In this document: one piece after another, positions 39,293 through 47,345 of the stretch
How positions within the stretch are numbered: the first letter of the stretch is position 1
Layout of the letters: the number at the start of each line of letters is the position of its first letter
NCBI RefSeq assembly: GCF_030269365.1
Contig: NZ_BSTF01000001.1
Coordinates: forward strand, 372,001-436,000
From: Lentzea sp. NBRC 102530
GTDB taxonomy: Bacteria; Actinomycetota; Actinomycetes; Mycobacteriales; Pseudonocardiaceae
DNA: 64,000 bases
Reading direction: 5' to 3'
Translations under genes and position numbers: made by a program
The notes under the pieces: generated by a model
Told to the model about the DNA's origin: nothing
What the model saw: the letters and a program-made list of their open reading frames with translations, nothing else
The model's database searches: none

Positions 39293-40312
39293 CTAGTGGC
39301 TGGCTTTCACCAGCTGGTCATCGGCGTGCTCCAGGACGAGGTCCTCCACTTGGCGGCGTGCGTTCGCGCGGGCTTTCTGCACGCACGCCATCAGTTGCGC
39401 GGCGAGGACCTCCGGTTCGAGGTCGCGGACCTCGGGGCTCAGGTCGATGCCGGTCGTGAGCCCGTTCGAGTCGACCGTGACGGTGATGCCGCCGCGGGTC
39501 GCCTCGCCGCTGACCGCCGCGAGCAGGGAGACCAGGTCGAGGTAACGGCGCTGCTCGCGTTCGGCGGCCGCGTCCCTGCGCTCCTCCCACCAGCTGATCC
39601 GGCGGCACAGCAACGCCTGCGCGCCCTCGGGATCGGCCACCGGGACCGTCCAGGACCCCGACGCGGTGTGCAGCGCGATGGCGTTCGCGTGCGCCGAGAC
39701 GCGGAGGATGCGGGCGAACGAGACCCCGGCGTCCACGCGCCCGCCGTGCCGGGTGGTCCAGTCGACGCGGTCGGTGCCGATCAGGACCCGCGTGCCGTGG
39801 CCGTCGAGCACGAGCGGGAACGCCGTGGAGCCGAGTTCCAGCACGGGTGCGGAGAGCAACGACCGGTGGGCCATCCGCGCGAGCGCGGTGGCCGAGCCCG
39901 CGCCGAGGAAACCGGCCGCGCACAACGCTTTCACCGCGATCGCGGCGCCGGGGCTGAGCCGCAGCGCGATGCCGGAGCCCGGCAGCACGCCGAGCACCAG
40001 CTGCGCGCCGGTCATCAGGGTGGTGGCGGGCAGCCACGAGTGCGGGTCGCTCAACCCGTTGCGGCGCAACCAGGTCAGCAACGCCCATGCGCAGGCCGCC
40101 GCGGCGACGGCCGGGATCGCCACCCACCACGGCATGATCCGCTGGCCCGCCGAGGTCATCCCGGCGAGCACGACGCAGACGATGCCGATGGCGACGGGCA
40201 GGACCCCGGCGGAGAGCAGGAGCAACGTCCTCGTGCGGCGCCAGCGCGCCGCGAGCGCGTGGACGACCTGGGGATCGTTGATCAGAGGGATGGCGTGAGG
40301 AATGAGTGTCAT
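39293..40312 (-). CDS. Membrane protein with C-terminal YbaB-like region
   Basis: 339 residues. Four or five hydrophobic helices lie in the first ~170 residues (two early, two or three around 85-170). After residue ~170 the chain is soluble. The last ~70 residues, ITVTVDSNGLTTGIDLSPEV followed by LAAQLMACVQKARANARRQV, resemble the C-terminal half of YbaB/EbfC nucleoid-associated proteins as used in actinobacterial secretion-linked genes. The resemblance is from pattern only. ATG 40312 has GAGGGG 8 bases upstream; the frame to 40384 is longer than needed. Confidence 0.6.
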   Translation of the reverse strand: MTLIPHAIPLINDPQVVHALAARWRRTRTLLLLSAGVLPVAIGIVCVVLAGMTSAGQRIMPWWVAIPAVAAAACAWALLTWLRRNGLSDPHSWLPATTLMTGAQLVLGVLPGSGIALRLSPGAAIAVKALCAAGFLGAGSATALARMAHRSLLSAPVLELGSTAFPLVLDGHGTRVLIGTDRVDWTTRHGGRVDAGVSFARILRVSAHANAIALHTASGSWTVPVADPEGAQALLCRRISWWEERRDAAAEREQRRYLDLVSLLAAVSGEATRGGITVTVDSNGLTTGIDLSPEVRDLEPEVLAAQLMACVQKARANARRQVEDLVLEHADDQLVKASH

Positions 40313-40431
40313 GTGGGCACCCCTCGTCAGCTCTCCGCCGCCACCTGCGTGTGACGTGCGGGCCGACCAGACTTCCCGGCTCACCTGCCCGTTAATATGC
40401 CGTAAATGTCCAGATCAGGCAAGCCTCGTCC

Positions 40432-41745
40432 TCAGTGGACGGTCTGGGTCTCCGCTGCTTTCGCTTTCCTGCCAAGGAGAACGTCGACGAGCAAGAAAGC
40501 CAGAAGGCTGATCCCAAGCAGCGGAGCGAACCACCCCGCGAGCAGTGCCGCCGCCCCGAGGCCGATCAACGCCTCGCGCGGCGCCTTGCGCCACTGACCG
40601 CGCGGGGTCGGCCGCCCGAAGCCGCTGGTCGGCCTGCGCTTCCACCACATGCGGTAACCGAGCACGACCAAAGCGACCAGTCCGCCGCCGATCAGCAACA
40701 GCACCAGCTGGTTGGGCCAGCCGAACAGCACGCCCATGTGCGCGTCGATGCCCCACCGCGTCAGCTTCGCGCCGAGCGGGAAGTCGGCGAACCGGAGCTC
40801 ACCGACGACGTTGCCGCCCTGGACCGCGACGGAATCGCCCTGCGACGGCAGGCCCTTCTCGATCTCGGCGACCTTCCAGGGGCCACCGGCCGCGGCGGGC
40901 AGGCTGATCTCGACGCCGTTCGCGTCGAGGCCCGCGCCCTTCGCGGCGCCGAACACCTCGTCGATCTCGCCGTGCCCGCCGGCGGAGGGGGCGGGGGTGC
41001 TCGTGCCGTGGTCGCCGTGGCCCTCGCCGGAGCCGGTGATCTTCAGCGTGGGCGTGCTCCAGCCGACGGCCGTGCGCAGCAGCGCGACGTTCTCACCGGC
41101 GTAGGCGGACCAGGTGAGACCGGTGGCGGACAGGAACAACGCGCCCGCGAGCGTCCAGACCCCGATCAGACCGTGCACCTTGACGCGCTTGCTCTTGCGG
41201 GCGCGGGAGAACCACAGGACCAGACCGCCCAGCGCGACCACCCACAGCCAGGAGGCGGCGAGTTCGCTGTAGAGGCGGCCGGGTTCGCCGAGCATCAGGT
41301 TGCGGTGCAACTGGTCCAGCGTCGTGCGCAGCGGTAGCACGCCGCTCGACCCGTAGACCACGAGATCACCGGTGACGCGTCCGGTGCCGGGGTCGACGAA
41401 GACCGCGCGCCGTTCGGACTCGCCCAGCCCCTCCTCGGCGAACAGGACCCGCGTGGTGGCACCGGGTTCGGGGGCGGGACGGACGGCGACGAGTTCGCCC
41501 TTCGGGGACGTTGCGAGCGCGGCGTCGACCTGGGTGGACAGCGGAAGTTGTTGTGCGGTGGCGGGAACGCGCAGCTGGTCGGAGTAGATCCACGACTCCA
41601 GCTGCGGGGTCAGGGCGTACAGGACGCCGGTCAGCGCGGCGATCAGGATGAACGGGCCGACGAGCACGCCGGCGTAGAAGTGCAGGCGCATCAGGAGTCC
41701 CCGCCACGCGAACGACGTGCGTGACGGAGCGGCTGTGGTGGTCAT
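40432..41745 (-). CDS. PepSY-associated transmembrane protein
   Basis: 437 residues. RLHFYAGVLVGPFILIAALTG is the typical first PepSY-TM helix, followed by an extracellular PepSY region, DQLHRNLMLGEPGRLYSELA, further helices (SWLWVVALGGLVLWF, LIGVWTLAGALFLSATG) and the late IDAHMGVLFGWPNQLVLLLIG. A histidine-rich loop (GHGDHG) lies in the middle. The family is commonly linked to iron/siderophore or copper reduction at the membrane, with haem-like histidines; function here is inferred. A small membrane-protein gene lies 65 bases upstream on the same strand. Confidence 0.87.
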   Translation of the reverse strand: MTTTAAPSRTSFAWRGLLMRLHFYAGVLVGPFILIAALTGVLYALTPQLESWIYSDQLRVPATAQQLPLSTQVDAALATSPKGELVAVRPAPEPGATTRVLFAEEGLGESERRAVFVDPGTGRVTGDLVVYGSSGVLPLRTTLDQLHRNLMLGEPGRLYSELAASWLWVVALGGLVLWFSRARKSKRVKVHGLIGVWTLAGALFLSATGLTWSAYAGENVALLRTAVGWSTPTLKITGSGEGHGDHGTSTPAPSAGGHGEIDEVFGAAKGAGLDANGVEISLPAAAGGPWKVAEIEKGLPSQGDSVAVQGGNVVGELRFADFPLGAKLTRWGIDAHMGVLFGWPNQLVLLLIGGGLVALVVLGYRMWWKRRPTSGFGRPTPRGQWRKAPREALIGLGAAALLAGWFAPLLGISLLAFLLVDVLLGRKAKAAETQTVH

Positions 41746-41810
41746 GGCGCTCCAAAGTGGGCGTGAACAGGGGCAGGACCGCTCGTGCGAGCGGACCTGT
41801 GAAGGGGACC

Positions 41811-42320
41811 TCAGACCTGTTCAGCCGGTGGGCCGCGCCACGACAGCACGTGCAGGACGACCGCGGTGCGCGCGATCGACGGCGTGGCGACGCCCAGGGG
41901 AGCGCTGGCGGGCAGCGCGGGGAGCCTGCGGGGGAGCACGGCCGCGATGGCGCGGGCGAGCGCCAGCACCGTGCGTTCGGAGGCCGCGAGCACGGTGACC
42001 GTCACGACCGTGGCGGCGACGTGGGCCGTGAGCATGCGCGCCGGTTCGGCCTCGTGGACGTGCCGGAACGCGGCGAGCGACACCAGGACGTGCATCGCGA
42101 GCTGGCCGCCGCCGATCAGCAGGAACAGCCGCTGCCACGTCAGTTCGTGCCGCGCGAACCCCGCCGTGGCCCACGTCAGCAGCGCCACCAGGGAGAACAC
42201 GAGTCCGGCGTCGGGTAACCGACCGTCCGCGCCGGAGTGCGCCAAGACCGCGAGCGAGCCGTTGACCACGCCGACGGCAGCACTGCGCGCACGGCGCAGC
42301 GGAGCGGTCGGCAAGGGCAT
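41811..42320 (-). CDS. Small membrane protein upstream of the PepSY gene
   Basis: 169 residues with about four hydrophobic helices and no recognised family. HELTWQRLFLLIGGGQLAMH and RHVHEAEPARMLTAHVAATV carry several histidines at membrane edges, which could bind haem or metal. It probably forms an operon with the PepSY protein and shares its process. ATG 42320 was chosen as the last start before the first helix; no Shine-Dalgarno is evident. Confidence 0.6.
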   Translation of the reverse strand: MPLPTAPLRRARSAAVGVVNGSLAVLAHSGADGRLPDAGLVFSLVALLTWATAGFARHELTWQRLFLLIGGGQLAMHVLVSLAAFRHVHEAEPARMLTAHVAATVVTVTVLAASERTVLALARAIAAVLPRRLPALPASAPLGVATPSIARTAVVLHVLSWRGPPAEQV

Positions 42321-42392
42321 GGCCAGGAGCTTAACCGCAGAACCGGCCAGAAAATCCGCTACGCAATCGGCGCCGGGTTGGTTCAATGCGGC

Positions 42393-42785
42393 GTGATCTC
42401 CTACAGCACCGATGTCAGCGGACTGACCGAGGCCGATCTCGCCGGGTTCTTCGTGGGCTGGCCCACCGCGCCCTCACCCGCGCAGCACCTCGCCGTGCTG
42501 CGCGGCAGCTACCGGGTGGTGCTCGCCCTGTCCGGCGCGGAGGTCGCCGGGTTCGTGCACATGATCAGCGACGGCGTGCTCACGGCGTTCGTGCCGTGGC
42601 TGGAGGTGCGGCCGTCGTTCCAGGGGCAGGGGATCGGCACCGAGCTGATGCGGCGGATCGTGGCCGAGGCCGCCCACATGTACTCGGTGGACCTCATCTG
42701 CGACGAGGACCTGCGGCCGTTCTACGAGCGGCTCGGCATGACCGCGCTGACCGGGATGGTGCTGCGCAACCGTTCGGCCCTCTAG
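42393..42785 (+). CDS. GNAT-family N-acetyltransferase
   Basis: 130 residues, single GNAT domain. The acetyl-CoA loop is WLEVRPSFQGQGIGTELMRR (QGQGIG) and the terminal strand pattern FYERLGM is typical. Such enzymes acetylate an amine or N-terminus; no substrate is suggested by context. GTG start in the frame shared with a longer spurious ORF. Convergent with the following small gene, stops overlapping by three bases. Confidence 0.85.
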   Translation: MISYSTDVSGLTEADLAGFFVGWPTAPSPAQHLAVLRGSYRVVLALSGAEVAGFVHMISDGVLTAFVPWLEVRPSFQGQGIGTELMRRIVAEAAHMYSVDLICDEDLRPFYERLGMTALTGMVLRNRSAL

Positions 42786-43090
42786 ATGCCTTCGAGGTCC
42801 AGGGTCTGCTGGTGCGGGCCGCCGGTGAACGAGCTGGTGAGCAGTCCGGCGCTGCGGCACCGCCCGCACGTCACCGGTGAGGTCGTCGCCTTGAACCGGG
42901 TGAAGTCCCAGCTGCCCGTGCCGACGTGGCAGCCGGGACCGGGCACCTCGAGGCCCAGCCAGCCCTGCAACCGCACCGCGTGCACGACGTCCGAGCCGTC
43001 GAGGTAGCCGTTGAGCCGCCCCGCGAACCGGTTGCGCGCTTCCTGCGCGGGCGCGCTCAGTGCCTCCTGCAAGACCGAGATGCCGTTCAT
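42782..43090 (-). CDS. Small cysteine-containing protein, unknown
   Basis: 102 residues. The centre has LEVPGPGCHVGTGSWDFTRF and SPVTCGRCRSAG, with three cysteines including CGRC, which could bind a metal or form a disulfide. No known family recognised. It follows the PadR regulator by 15 bases on the same strand and is likely in its operon. Confidence 0.55.
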   Translation of the reverse strand: MNGISVLQEALSAPAQEARNRFAGRLNGYLDGSDVVHAVRLQGWLGLEVPGPGCHVGTGSWDFTRFKATTSPVTCGRCRSAGLLTSSFTGGPHQQTLDLEGI

Positions 43091-43105
43091 GAACCCGATT
43101 CAACC

Positions 43106-43678
43106 TCACGTGGGCGCGTCGAGGCGGGCACCACGCCGCTCCAGCACGGTGAGGCTCTTGGCACACCAGCGCACGTTGTCCCGTTCGAAGGACAGACCCC
43201 GCAACAGCGTCAGGTACGGGCCGACCCGCTCCGCGGTGGCCAGGAAGTCGTCCTCGGTCCGGCCGTCGAGGAGCTTGGCCCGGAGGCGTTCGTAACGCTC
43301 GACCTTCGCCTCGGCCCACTGCCTGCGTTCCCTGATCGAGGCTTTGACGGCCTCCAGGTCGCCGTGGTCCGCGGCCAGCACGGCGACGAGCAGTTCGTCG
43401 CGGATGGCGGTGGGCTTGTGCTGTTGTGCGGTGAAGGCCGTGAGTTCTTCCGCGCCTTTGGCGGTGAGCGTGAACAACCGCTTGTTCGGCCTGCGTTGCT
43501 GCTCGACGGTCCTGGCCGTGATCAGTCCGTCGGCCTCCATCCGGTCGAGCTCCCGGTAGAGCTGCTGCGGGGTGCAGATCCAGAAGTTCGCCACGGCCGC
43601 GTCGAAGGTCTTGGCGAGGTCGTAACCGGACGCCCCGCCGTCGAGCAGGGCGGCCATCACGGCGTTGCGCAGCGACAT
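43106..43678 (-). CDS. PadR-family transcriptional regulator
   Basis: 190 residues. The N-terminal winged helix (MSLRNAVMAALLDGGASGYD, QLYRELDRMEADGLI) and C-terminal helical dimerisation domain (ERYERLRAKLL) are characteristic of PadR group 2. It is divergent from the SnoaL-like protein gene across 58 bases. A TAACCT box six bases before the ATG with TTGTTG 17 bases further upstream suggests a leaderless, operator-overlapped promoter, so self-repression is likely. Confidence 0.88.
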   Translation of the reverse strand: MSLRNAVMAALLDGGASGYDLAKTFDAAVANFWICTPQQLYRELDRMEADGLITARTVEQQRRPNKRLFTLTAKGAEELTAFTAQQHKPTAIRDELLVAVLAADHGDLEAVKASIRERRQWAEAKVERYERLRAKLLDGRTEDDFLATAERVGPYLTLLRGLSFERDNVRWCAKSLTVLERRGARLDAPT

Positions 43679-43684
43679 ACCAGC

Positions 43685-43718
43685 AGGTTACGGTGCCCTG
43701 ACCTAGTCAACAAGTTGA
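43685..43718 (-). promoter_or_regulatory. Promoter and operator of the PadR gene
   Basis: Minus-strand -35 TTGTTG (43713-43708), 17-base spacer and -10 TAACCT (43690-43685), six bases before ATG. The inverted repeat TCAAC-AA-GTTGA (43707-43718) overlaps the -35 and also faces the divergent gene. Confidence 0.45.
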
Positions 43719-43736
43719 GTATGTGAGGGTGTCGCC

Positions 43737-44126
43737 GTGAACGCATTCCGCAAGGCAGTCGAGGCACGCGACACCGAGGCGATGGCCGCGTGCCTCGCCG
43801 ACGACGTGGTCTTCACCAGCCCCGTCGCGTTCGCGCCGTACCCCGGCAAGGCCCTGACCGCCGCGATCCTGCGCGGCGTGATGCGGGTGTTCGAGAACTT
43901 CCGCTACGAGCGCGAGATCGTCGACGGCGCCAACCACGCGCTGGTGTTCCGGACCGAGGTGAACGGCAAGGAGATCCAGGGCTGCGACTTCCTGCACCTC
44001 AACGCCGACGGGCTGATCGACGAGTTCACCGTGATGGTGCGGCCGCTGTCCGGCGCCCAGGCCCTGTCCGAGGCGATGGCCGCCCAGTTCGAGCAGATCA
44101 AGGCCGAGGCGATCGCGGCTTCCTAA
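43737..44126 (+). CDS. SnoaL-like / NTF2-fold protein
   Basis: 129 residues. FRKAVEARDTEAMAACLADD and the following beta strands with VFTSPVAFAPYPGK match the NTF2/SnoaL fold, often used for small-molecule binding or isomerisation. No catalytic residues can be assigned. GTG start with GAGGG upstream. It is divergent from the PadR regulator and probably its target. Convergent with the methyltransferase gene, 4-base overlap. Confidence 0.8.
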   Translation: MNAFRKAVEARDTEAMAACLADDVVFTSPVAFAPYPGKALTAAILRGVMRVFENFRYEREIVDGANHALVFRTEVNGKEIQGCDFLHLNADGLIDEFTVMVRPLSGAQALSEAMAAQFEQIKAEAIAAS

Positions 44127-44842
44127 GCCCTCTCGTACACGCTGACGTGCCGCGCGCTGTCGGCGGCGAACGGTTCGTCCAGCCAGCCCGCGTGCCTTTG
44201 TCGTAGTTTCAGACCGGCGATGCGGGCCATGAGGTCGAACTCGCTCGGGTACGACAGCCGTTGCCTGATCGCACCGAACCGGATGCCGTCCGCGCCGATG
44301 TGCACGTGGTTCTCGTCGAGGATCTGGGTGACCGGGTCGTAGCGGTTGACGTCGAGGTCCACGTGGTCGACCTCGATCCGTTCCACGTCGATGAACTGGT
44401 GCCGCTGCCGGGCGGCCCAGCTCGGCACCCCGCACTCGATCACGAACACGCCGTCCTCGGTGAGGTGGCGCGCGGCGTTCTCGAAGCAGCGGACCTGGTC
44501 GTCCTGGGTGAGCAGGTTCGTGATGGTGTTGAACACCAGGTACACCAGCGGATACGTGCGGCCGGTGCCCTCCGTGGCCATGTCGCCGACGACGACCTCG
44601 ACGTCGTTCCCGCCTGGTTTCTCGCGCATCCGGGCGACCATGTCGGGGGAGAGCTCGACGCCGTCGACGTGGACGCCGGATTCCTTGAGCGGCAACGCGA
44701 TGCGGCCGGTGCCGATCGCGAACTCCAGCGCCCGGTCACCGAACCGCCGGAGGAACCGGACCGTGTCGGCCTCGTCGCCTCTGAGGTTGTCGTCGTAGGT
44801 CTTCGCTGTTTCAGGGCCGAAACTCGGGTTGAATCCCTTCAC
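44123..44842 (-). CDS. Class I SAM-dependent methyltransferase
   Basis: 239 residues. The SAM loop ALEFAIGTGRIALPL and the acidic GVELSPDMV, then GDMATEGTG, identify the Methyltransf_25 type. The substrate is unknown. The ATG/GTG choice: GTG 44842 lies 7 bases after a TAGCGT box (44855-44850), fitting a leaderless start, while the GTG at 44869 would overlap the upstream gene. It follows the nucleotidyltransferase gene on the same strand and may also be read with it. Confidence 0.83.
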   Translation of the reverse strand: MKGFNPSFGPETAKTYDDNLRGDEADTVRFLRRFGDRALEFAIGTGRIALPLKESGVHVDGVELSPDMVARMREKPGGNDVEVVVGDMATEGTGRTYPLVYLVFNTITNLLTQDDQVRCFENAARHLTEDGVFVIECGVPSWAARQRHQFIDVERIEVDHVDLDVNRYDPVTQILDENHVHIGADGIRFGAIRQRLSYPSEFDLMARIAGLKLRQRHAGWLDEPFAADSARHVSVYERA

Positions 44843-44852
44843 GCCTTCGACG

Positions 44853-45341
44853 CTAGGACCCCGCGCCACCGATTATTCCGTGCAGCAGCGCCAGGTCGTG
44901 CAGATCCCGGTCGCGCGGCTCGTAACCCTGGTGGAAGCGCAGCTGCTGTGCCGCGGACAGGCACCGCACCTCCGTGCCGAGGATCGTGCCGGTGACGAAG
45001 CACTCGGCGGGGTAGCGGAACGGCTCTCCCGGCGTCAGCGAGGACTGCTCGGCGCTGCCGTCCGCCGCGAACCGCAACGGGTGCAGGTCGATCTCGCGCG
45101 GCCCGGGACCGGTGAGCACGAACCGGGCCGGGCGCCAGGAAAGCGTTTCCACGAACCCCCTGGCGTGGAGTGCCGCGAGGATCTGGGGTTCCTGCTCCTC
45201 GCGGTGCATGAGGTCGAGGTCGGCGTGCGGTCGCGTCTGCCTGCCCGCCAACGCGTCCACGCCCCAGCCGCCGCCGACGTGGACGTCGAAGCCGTCGAGC
45301 GCGTTCAGGATCTCCAGCACGTCTTCCCCGGTCACGTGCAC
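44853..45341 (-). CDS. Nucleotidyltransferase, ANT(2'')/LinB-like
   Basis: 162 residues. VGGGWGVDALAGRQTRPHADLDLM shows the GGW...D..GR.TR.H.D.D pattern of small aminoglycoside/lincosamide nucleotidyltransferases (given here in part as GGWGVDAL, TRPHADLD). The Asp pair binds Mg2+-nucleotide. It may adenylate an antibiotic or an endogenous hydroxyl; resistance is not demonstrated. GTG start at 45341, with another in-frame GTG two codons on. The methyltransferase gene follows. Confidence 0.8.
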   Translation of the reverse strand: MHVTGEDVLEILNALDGFDVHVGGGWGVDALAGRQTRPHADLDLMHREEQEPQILAALHARGFVETLSWRPARFVLTGPGPREIDLHPLRFAADGSAEQSSLTPGEPFRYPAECFVTGTILGTEVRCLSAAQQLRFHQGYEPRDRDLHDLALLHGIIGGAGS

Positions 45342-45395
45342 CAGCGTGCAAGTGGGGCTCGCGCGCCGCCACCGAGTTTCGCTAGGTTGGGGTTC

Positions 45396-45458
45396 GTGCC
45401 GGACTTCAAGCTGCCGCTCTACGGCGCTGACACCGAACGCGGCGACCTCGCTCCCTGA
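45396..45458 (+). CDS. Candidate 20-residue small ORF upstream of adenosine deaminase
   Basis: GTG followed by PDFKLPLYGADTERGDLAP and stop. TAGGTT (45383-45388) sits exactly 7 bases before the GTG, the leaderless spacing seen elsewhere here. It ends 51 bases before the deaminase start. It could be a leader peptide or a chance frame. Confidence 0.35.
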   Translation: MPDFKLPLYGADTERGDLAP

Positions 45459-45509
45459 GTCGTCCCCGTCTCCCGCACACCATTCGCCTCTTCATCGGGG
45501 AGTTCCGCC

Positions 45510-46550
45510 ATGCGTTCGTTCATCCACGCCCTTCCCAAGGTCGAACTGCACGTCCACCTCGTCGGTTCGGCCGGTCTCGACACGGTGCTCGAACTCGCGC
45601 GCCGCCACCCGTCGGCCGGCGTGCCCACCGACCGCGCCTCGCTCGAGCGCTTCTACGCGTTCCGGGACTTCGACCACTTCCTGAAGGTGTTCTGGGCCGT
45701 CCAGTCGATGCTGAAGGGCCGCGCCGACATCCACACCCTCGTCGTCGGCCTGGCACACGAACTGGCGCGCCAGAACGTGCGGTACGCCGAGGTCACCGTG
45801 ACGCCGTACAACCACCTGACCGACGGCATGCCGGCCGACGAACTCCTCGAAGGCCTCGCCAGTGGCCGCGCCGAAGCACTGGCCCTGGGCGTCGACCTGG
45901 CCTGGTGCTTCGACATCCCCGGCGAGAAGGGCCTGGTCGCCGCCCGCGAGACGCTGGCCTTCGCCCTGTCGTCCCGCCCGGACGGCCTCGTCTCCTTCGG
46001 GCTCGGCGGCCCCGAACAGGGCGTCGGCCGCGCCCAGTTCGCGCCCTTCTTCGCCACCGCAGGGGAAGCGGGCCTGCACAGCGTTCCGCACGCGGGCGAG
46101 ACGTCCGGCCCGGAGACGATCTGGTCGGCGTTGCGCGACCTGCACGCCGAGCGCATCGGCCACGGCACCAGCTGCTCCGAGGACCCCGCCCTGCTGGAAC
46201 ACCTGGCGTTGCGGGGAATCCCGCTGGAGGTCTGCCCGACGTCCAACGTGCGCACCCGGCAGGTCGCGTCGATCGAGGCGCACCCGGTGCGGCAGATGCT
46301 CGACGCGGGCGTCGTCGTGACGCTGAACACCGACGACCCGCCGTTCTTCGGCGCGACCCTGGAAGGCGAGTACCTGGCCGTGGCCACGGCTCTGGGTCTC
46401 GATCACGTGCAGGTGGGCCGCCTGGCCGAGAACGCCGTGCTGGCGTCGTTCCTGCCGAACGCCCGCAAAACCGCGCTGCTGGAGGAGATCGCCTCGGTGT
46501 CCGATCGGCACGGCAGGCCCGATGTTGTCGCCCCGTTGCCGAAACCCTGA
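45510..46550 (+). CDS. add: Adenosine deaminase
   Basis: 346 residues, usual length. It deaminates adenosine to inosine in purine salvage. Zinc ligands and active-site motifs are all present: KVELHVHLVGS (HxH), SFGLGGPEQG, VPHAGETSGP (HAGE), GHGTSCSED, EVCPTSN and NTDDPPFFG (catalytic Asp pair). GGGGAG lies 8 bases before ATG 45510. The gene is directly preceded by the candidate leader ORF and followed by the broken hydrolase. Confidence 0.93.
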   Translation: MRSFIHALPKVELHVHLVGSAGLDTVLELARRHPSAGVPTDRASLERFYAFRDFDHFLKVFWAVQSMLKGRADIHTLVVGLAHELARQNVRYAEVTVTPYNHLTDGMPADELLEGLASGRAEALALGVDLAWCFDIPGEKGLVAARETLAFALSSRPDGLVSFGLGGPEQGVGRAQFAPFFATAGEAGLHSVPHAGETSGPETIWSALRDLHAERIGHGTSCSEDPALLEHLALRGIPLEVCPTSNVRTRQVASIEAHPVRQMLDAGVVVTLNTDDPPFFGATLEGEYLAVATALGLDHVQVGRLAENAVLASFLPNARKTALLEEIASVSDRHGRPDVVAPLPKP

Positions 46551-46566
46551 CGTCACAGCGTTGGTC

Positions 46567-47231
46567 GTCATGGTCGACTCCTCGCCTCGGGCACCGGAGC
46601 GGGGTCCTGTCAAGACGGTACCGCCGGCACCTGCTGGCGCAGCAACAACTCCTGCGGCGAACAGGTCACCACCCGCCTGCGCGCCCAGAGCCGCCTGCGC
46701 GCCCAGGGCCGCCTGGGCAGCTTCACCAACGTGAGCTGCAGCGGCGTCGAGACCCAGGAGCTCGCGGCCCCGTTCAAGGGCTGGCCCTCCCAGTACGACG
46801 CCCTGAAACGCGACACGAACGCGGTGCTGATCACCATCGGCACCAGCAACCTGCGGTTCGCCCAGTACGGCGGCCTCTGCATCCAGTCGGACTGCACCGG
46901 CGCGCCCACCGAGGCGATGCCGGCGAAGCTCCCCCCGGATGGGCAGCGACGTCACCGGCGTCCTCACCGTGATCGAGAAGCGCAGCCCGCACGCGCGGAT
47001 CGTGCTCGTGGGCCACGGCCGCCAGGTGTCCACGAAGCCCAACCCGGCGGGCGCCACCCTCGACCCGGTCTGCGGCGACGGCATCCTCGCCACCGAGGAA
47101 CGCGTCCAGGGCAACGAGGTCGCGGACGGCATCGACGCCACCCTGCGTGCGGCGGCGAAGAGGGCCAGGAGGCCGTGTTCCACCCGAACCAGCTGGGCCA
47201 GACCGCTCTCGCCTCGCTCGTCCGGATCTGA
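46567..47231 (+). pseudogene. Decayed SGNH/GDSL hydrolase
   Basis: Pieces of a secreted SGNH hydrolase in two frames: VDS (normally GDSY) then, after loss of one base near 46582, ASGTGAGSCQDGTAGTCWRS and SCSGVETQEL, QYDALKRDTNAVLITIGTSN; then a shift at a six-C run (46931-46936) to a second frame (GVLTVIEKRSPHARIVLVGH); then back to the first for FHPNQLGQTALASLV before the stop. The signal peptide is missing and the catalytic GDS is VDS. At least three lesions make it non-functional. The catalytic-His region is partly retained. Confidence 0.75.
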
Positions 47232-47242
47232 TCGGCGCGGTG

Positions 47243-47281
47243 GCGGAACGTCCTGCAGGGGCACGGGACAGGGCGTTCCGC
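47243..47281 (+). terminator. Stem-loop after the SGNH pseudogene
   Basis: GCGGAACG (47243-47250) pairs with CGTTCCGC (47274-47281) around a 23-base loop. No U-tract, so a terminator role is only possible. It ends about 65 bases before the AraC gene. Confidence 0.3.
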
Positions 47282-47345
47282 ACACCGTCCGACCCGCTGG
47301 AATCGATCGTTCGGCCGGTGGACACCGCCCGGCGCGGCGAGGATC

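Noticed and set aside
45138..45151. GGAAAGCGTTTCCA palindrome
   Set aside because: Lies within the nucleotidyltransferase coding region; not treated as an operator.
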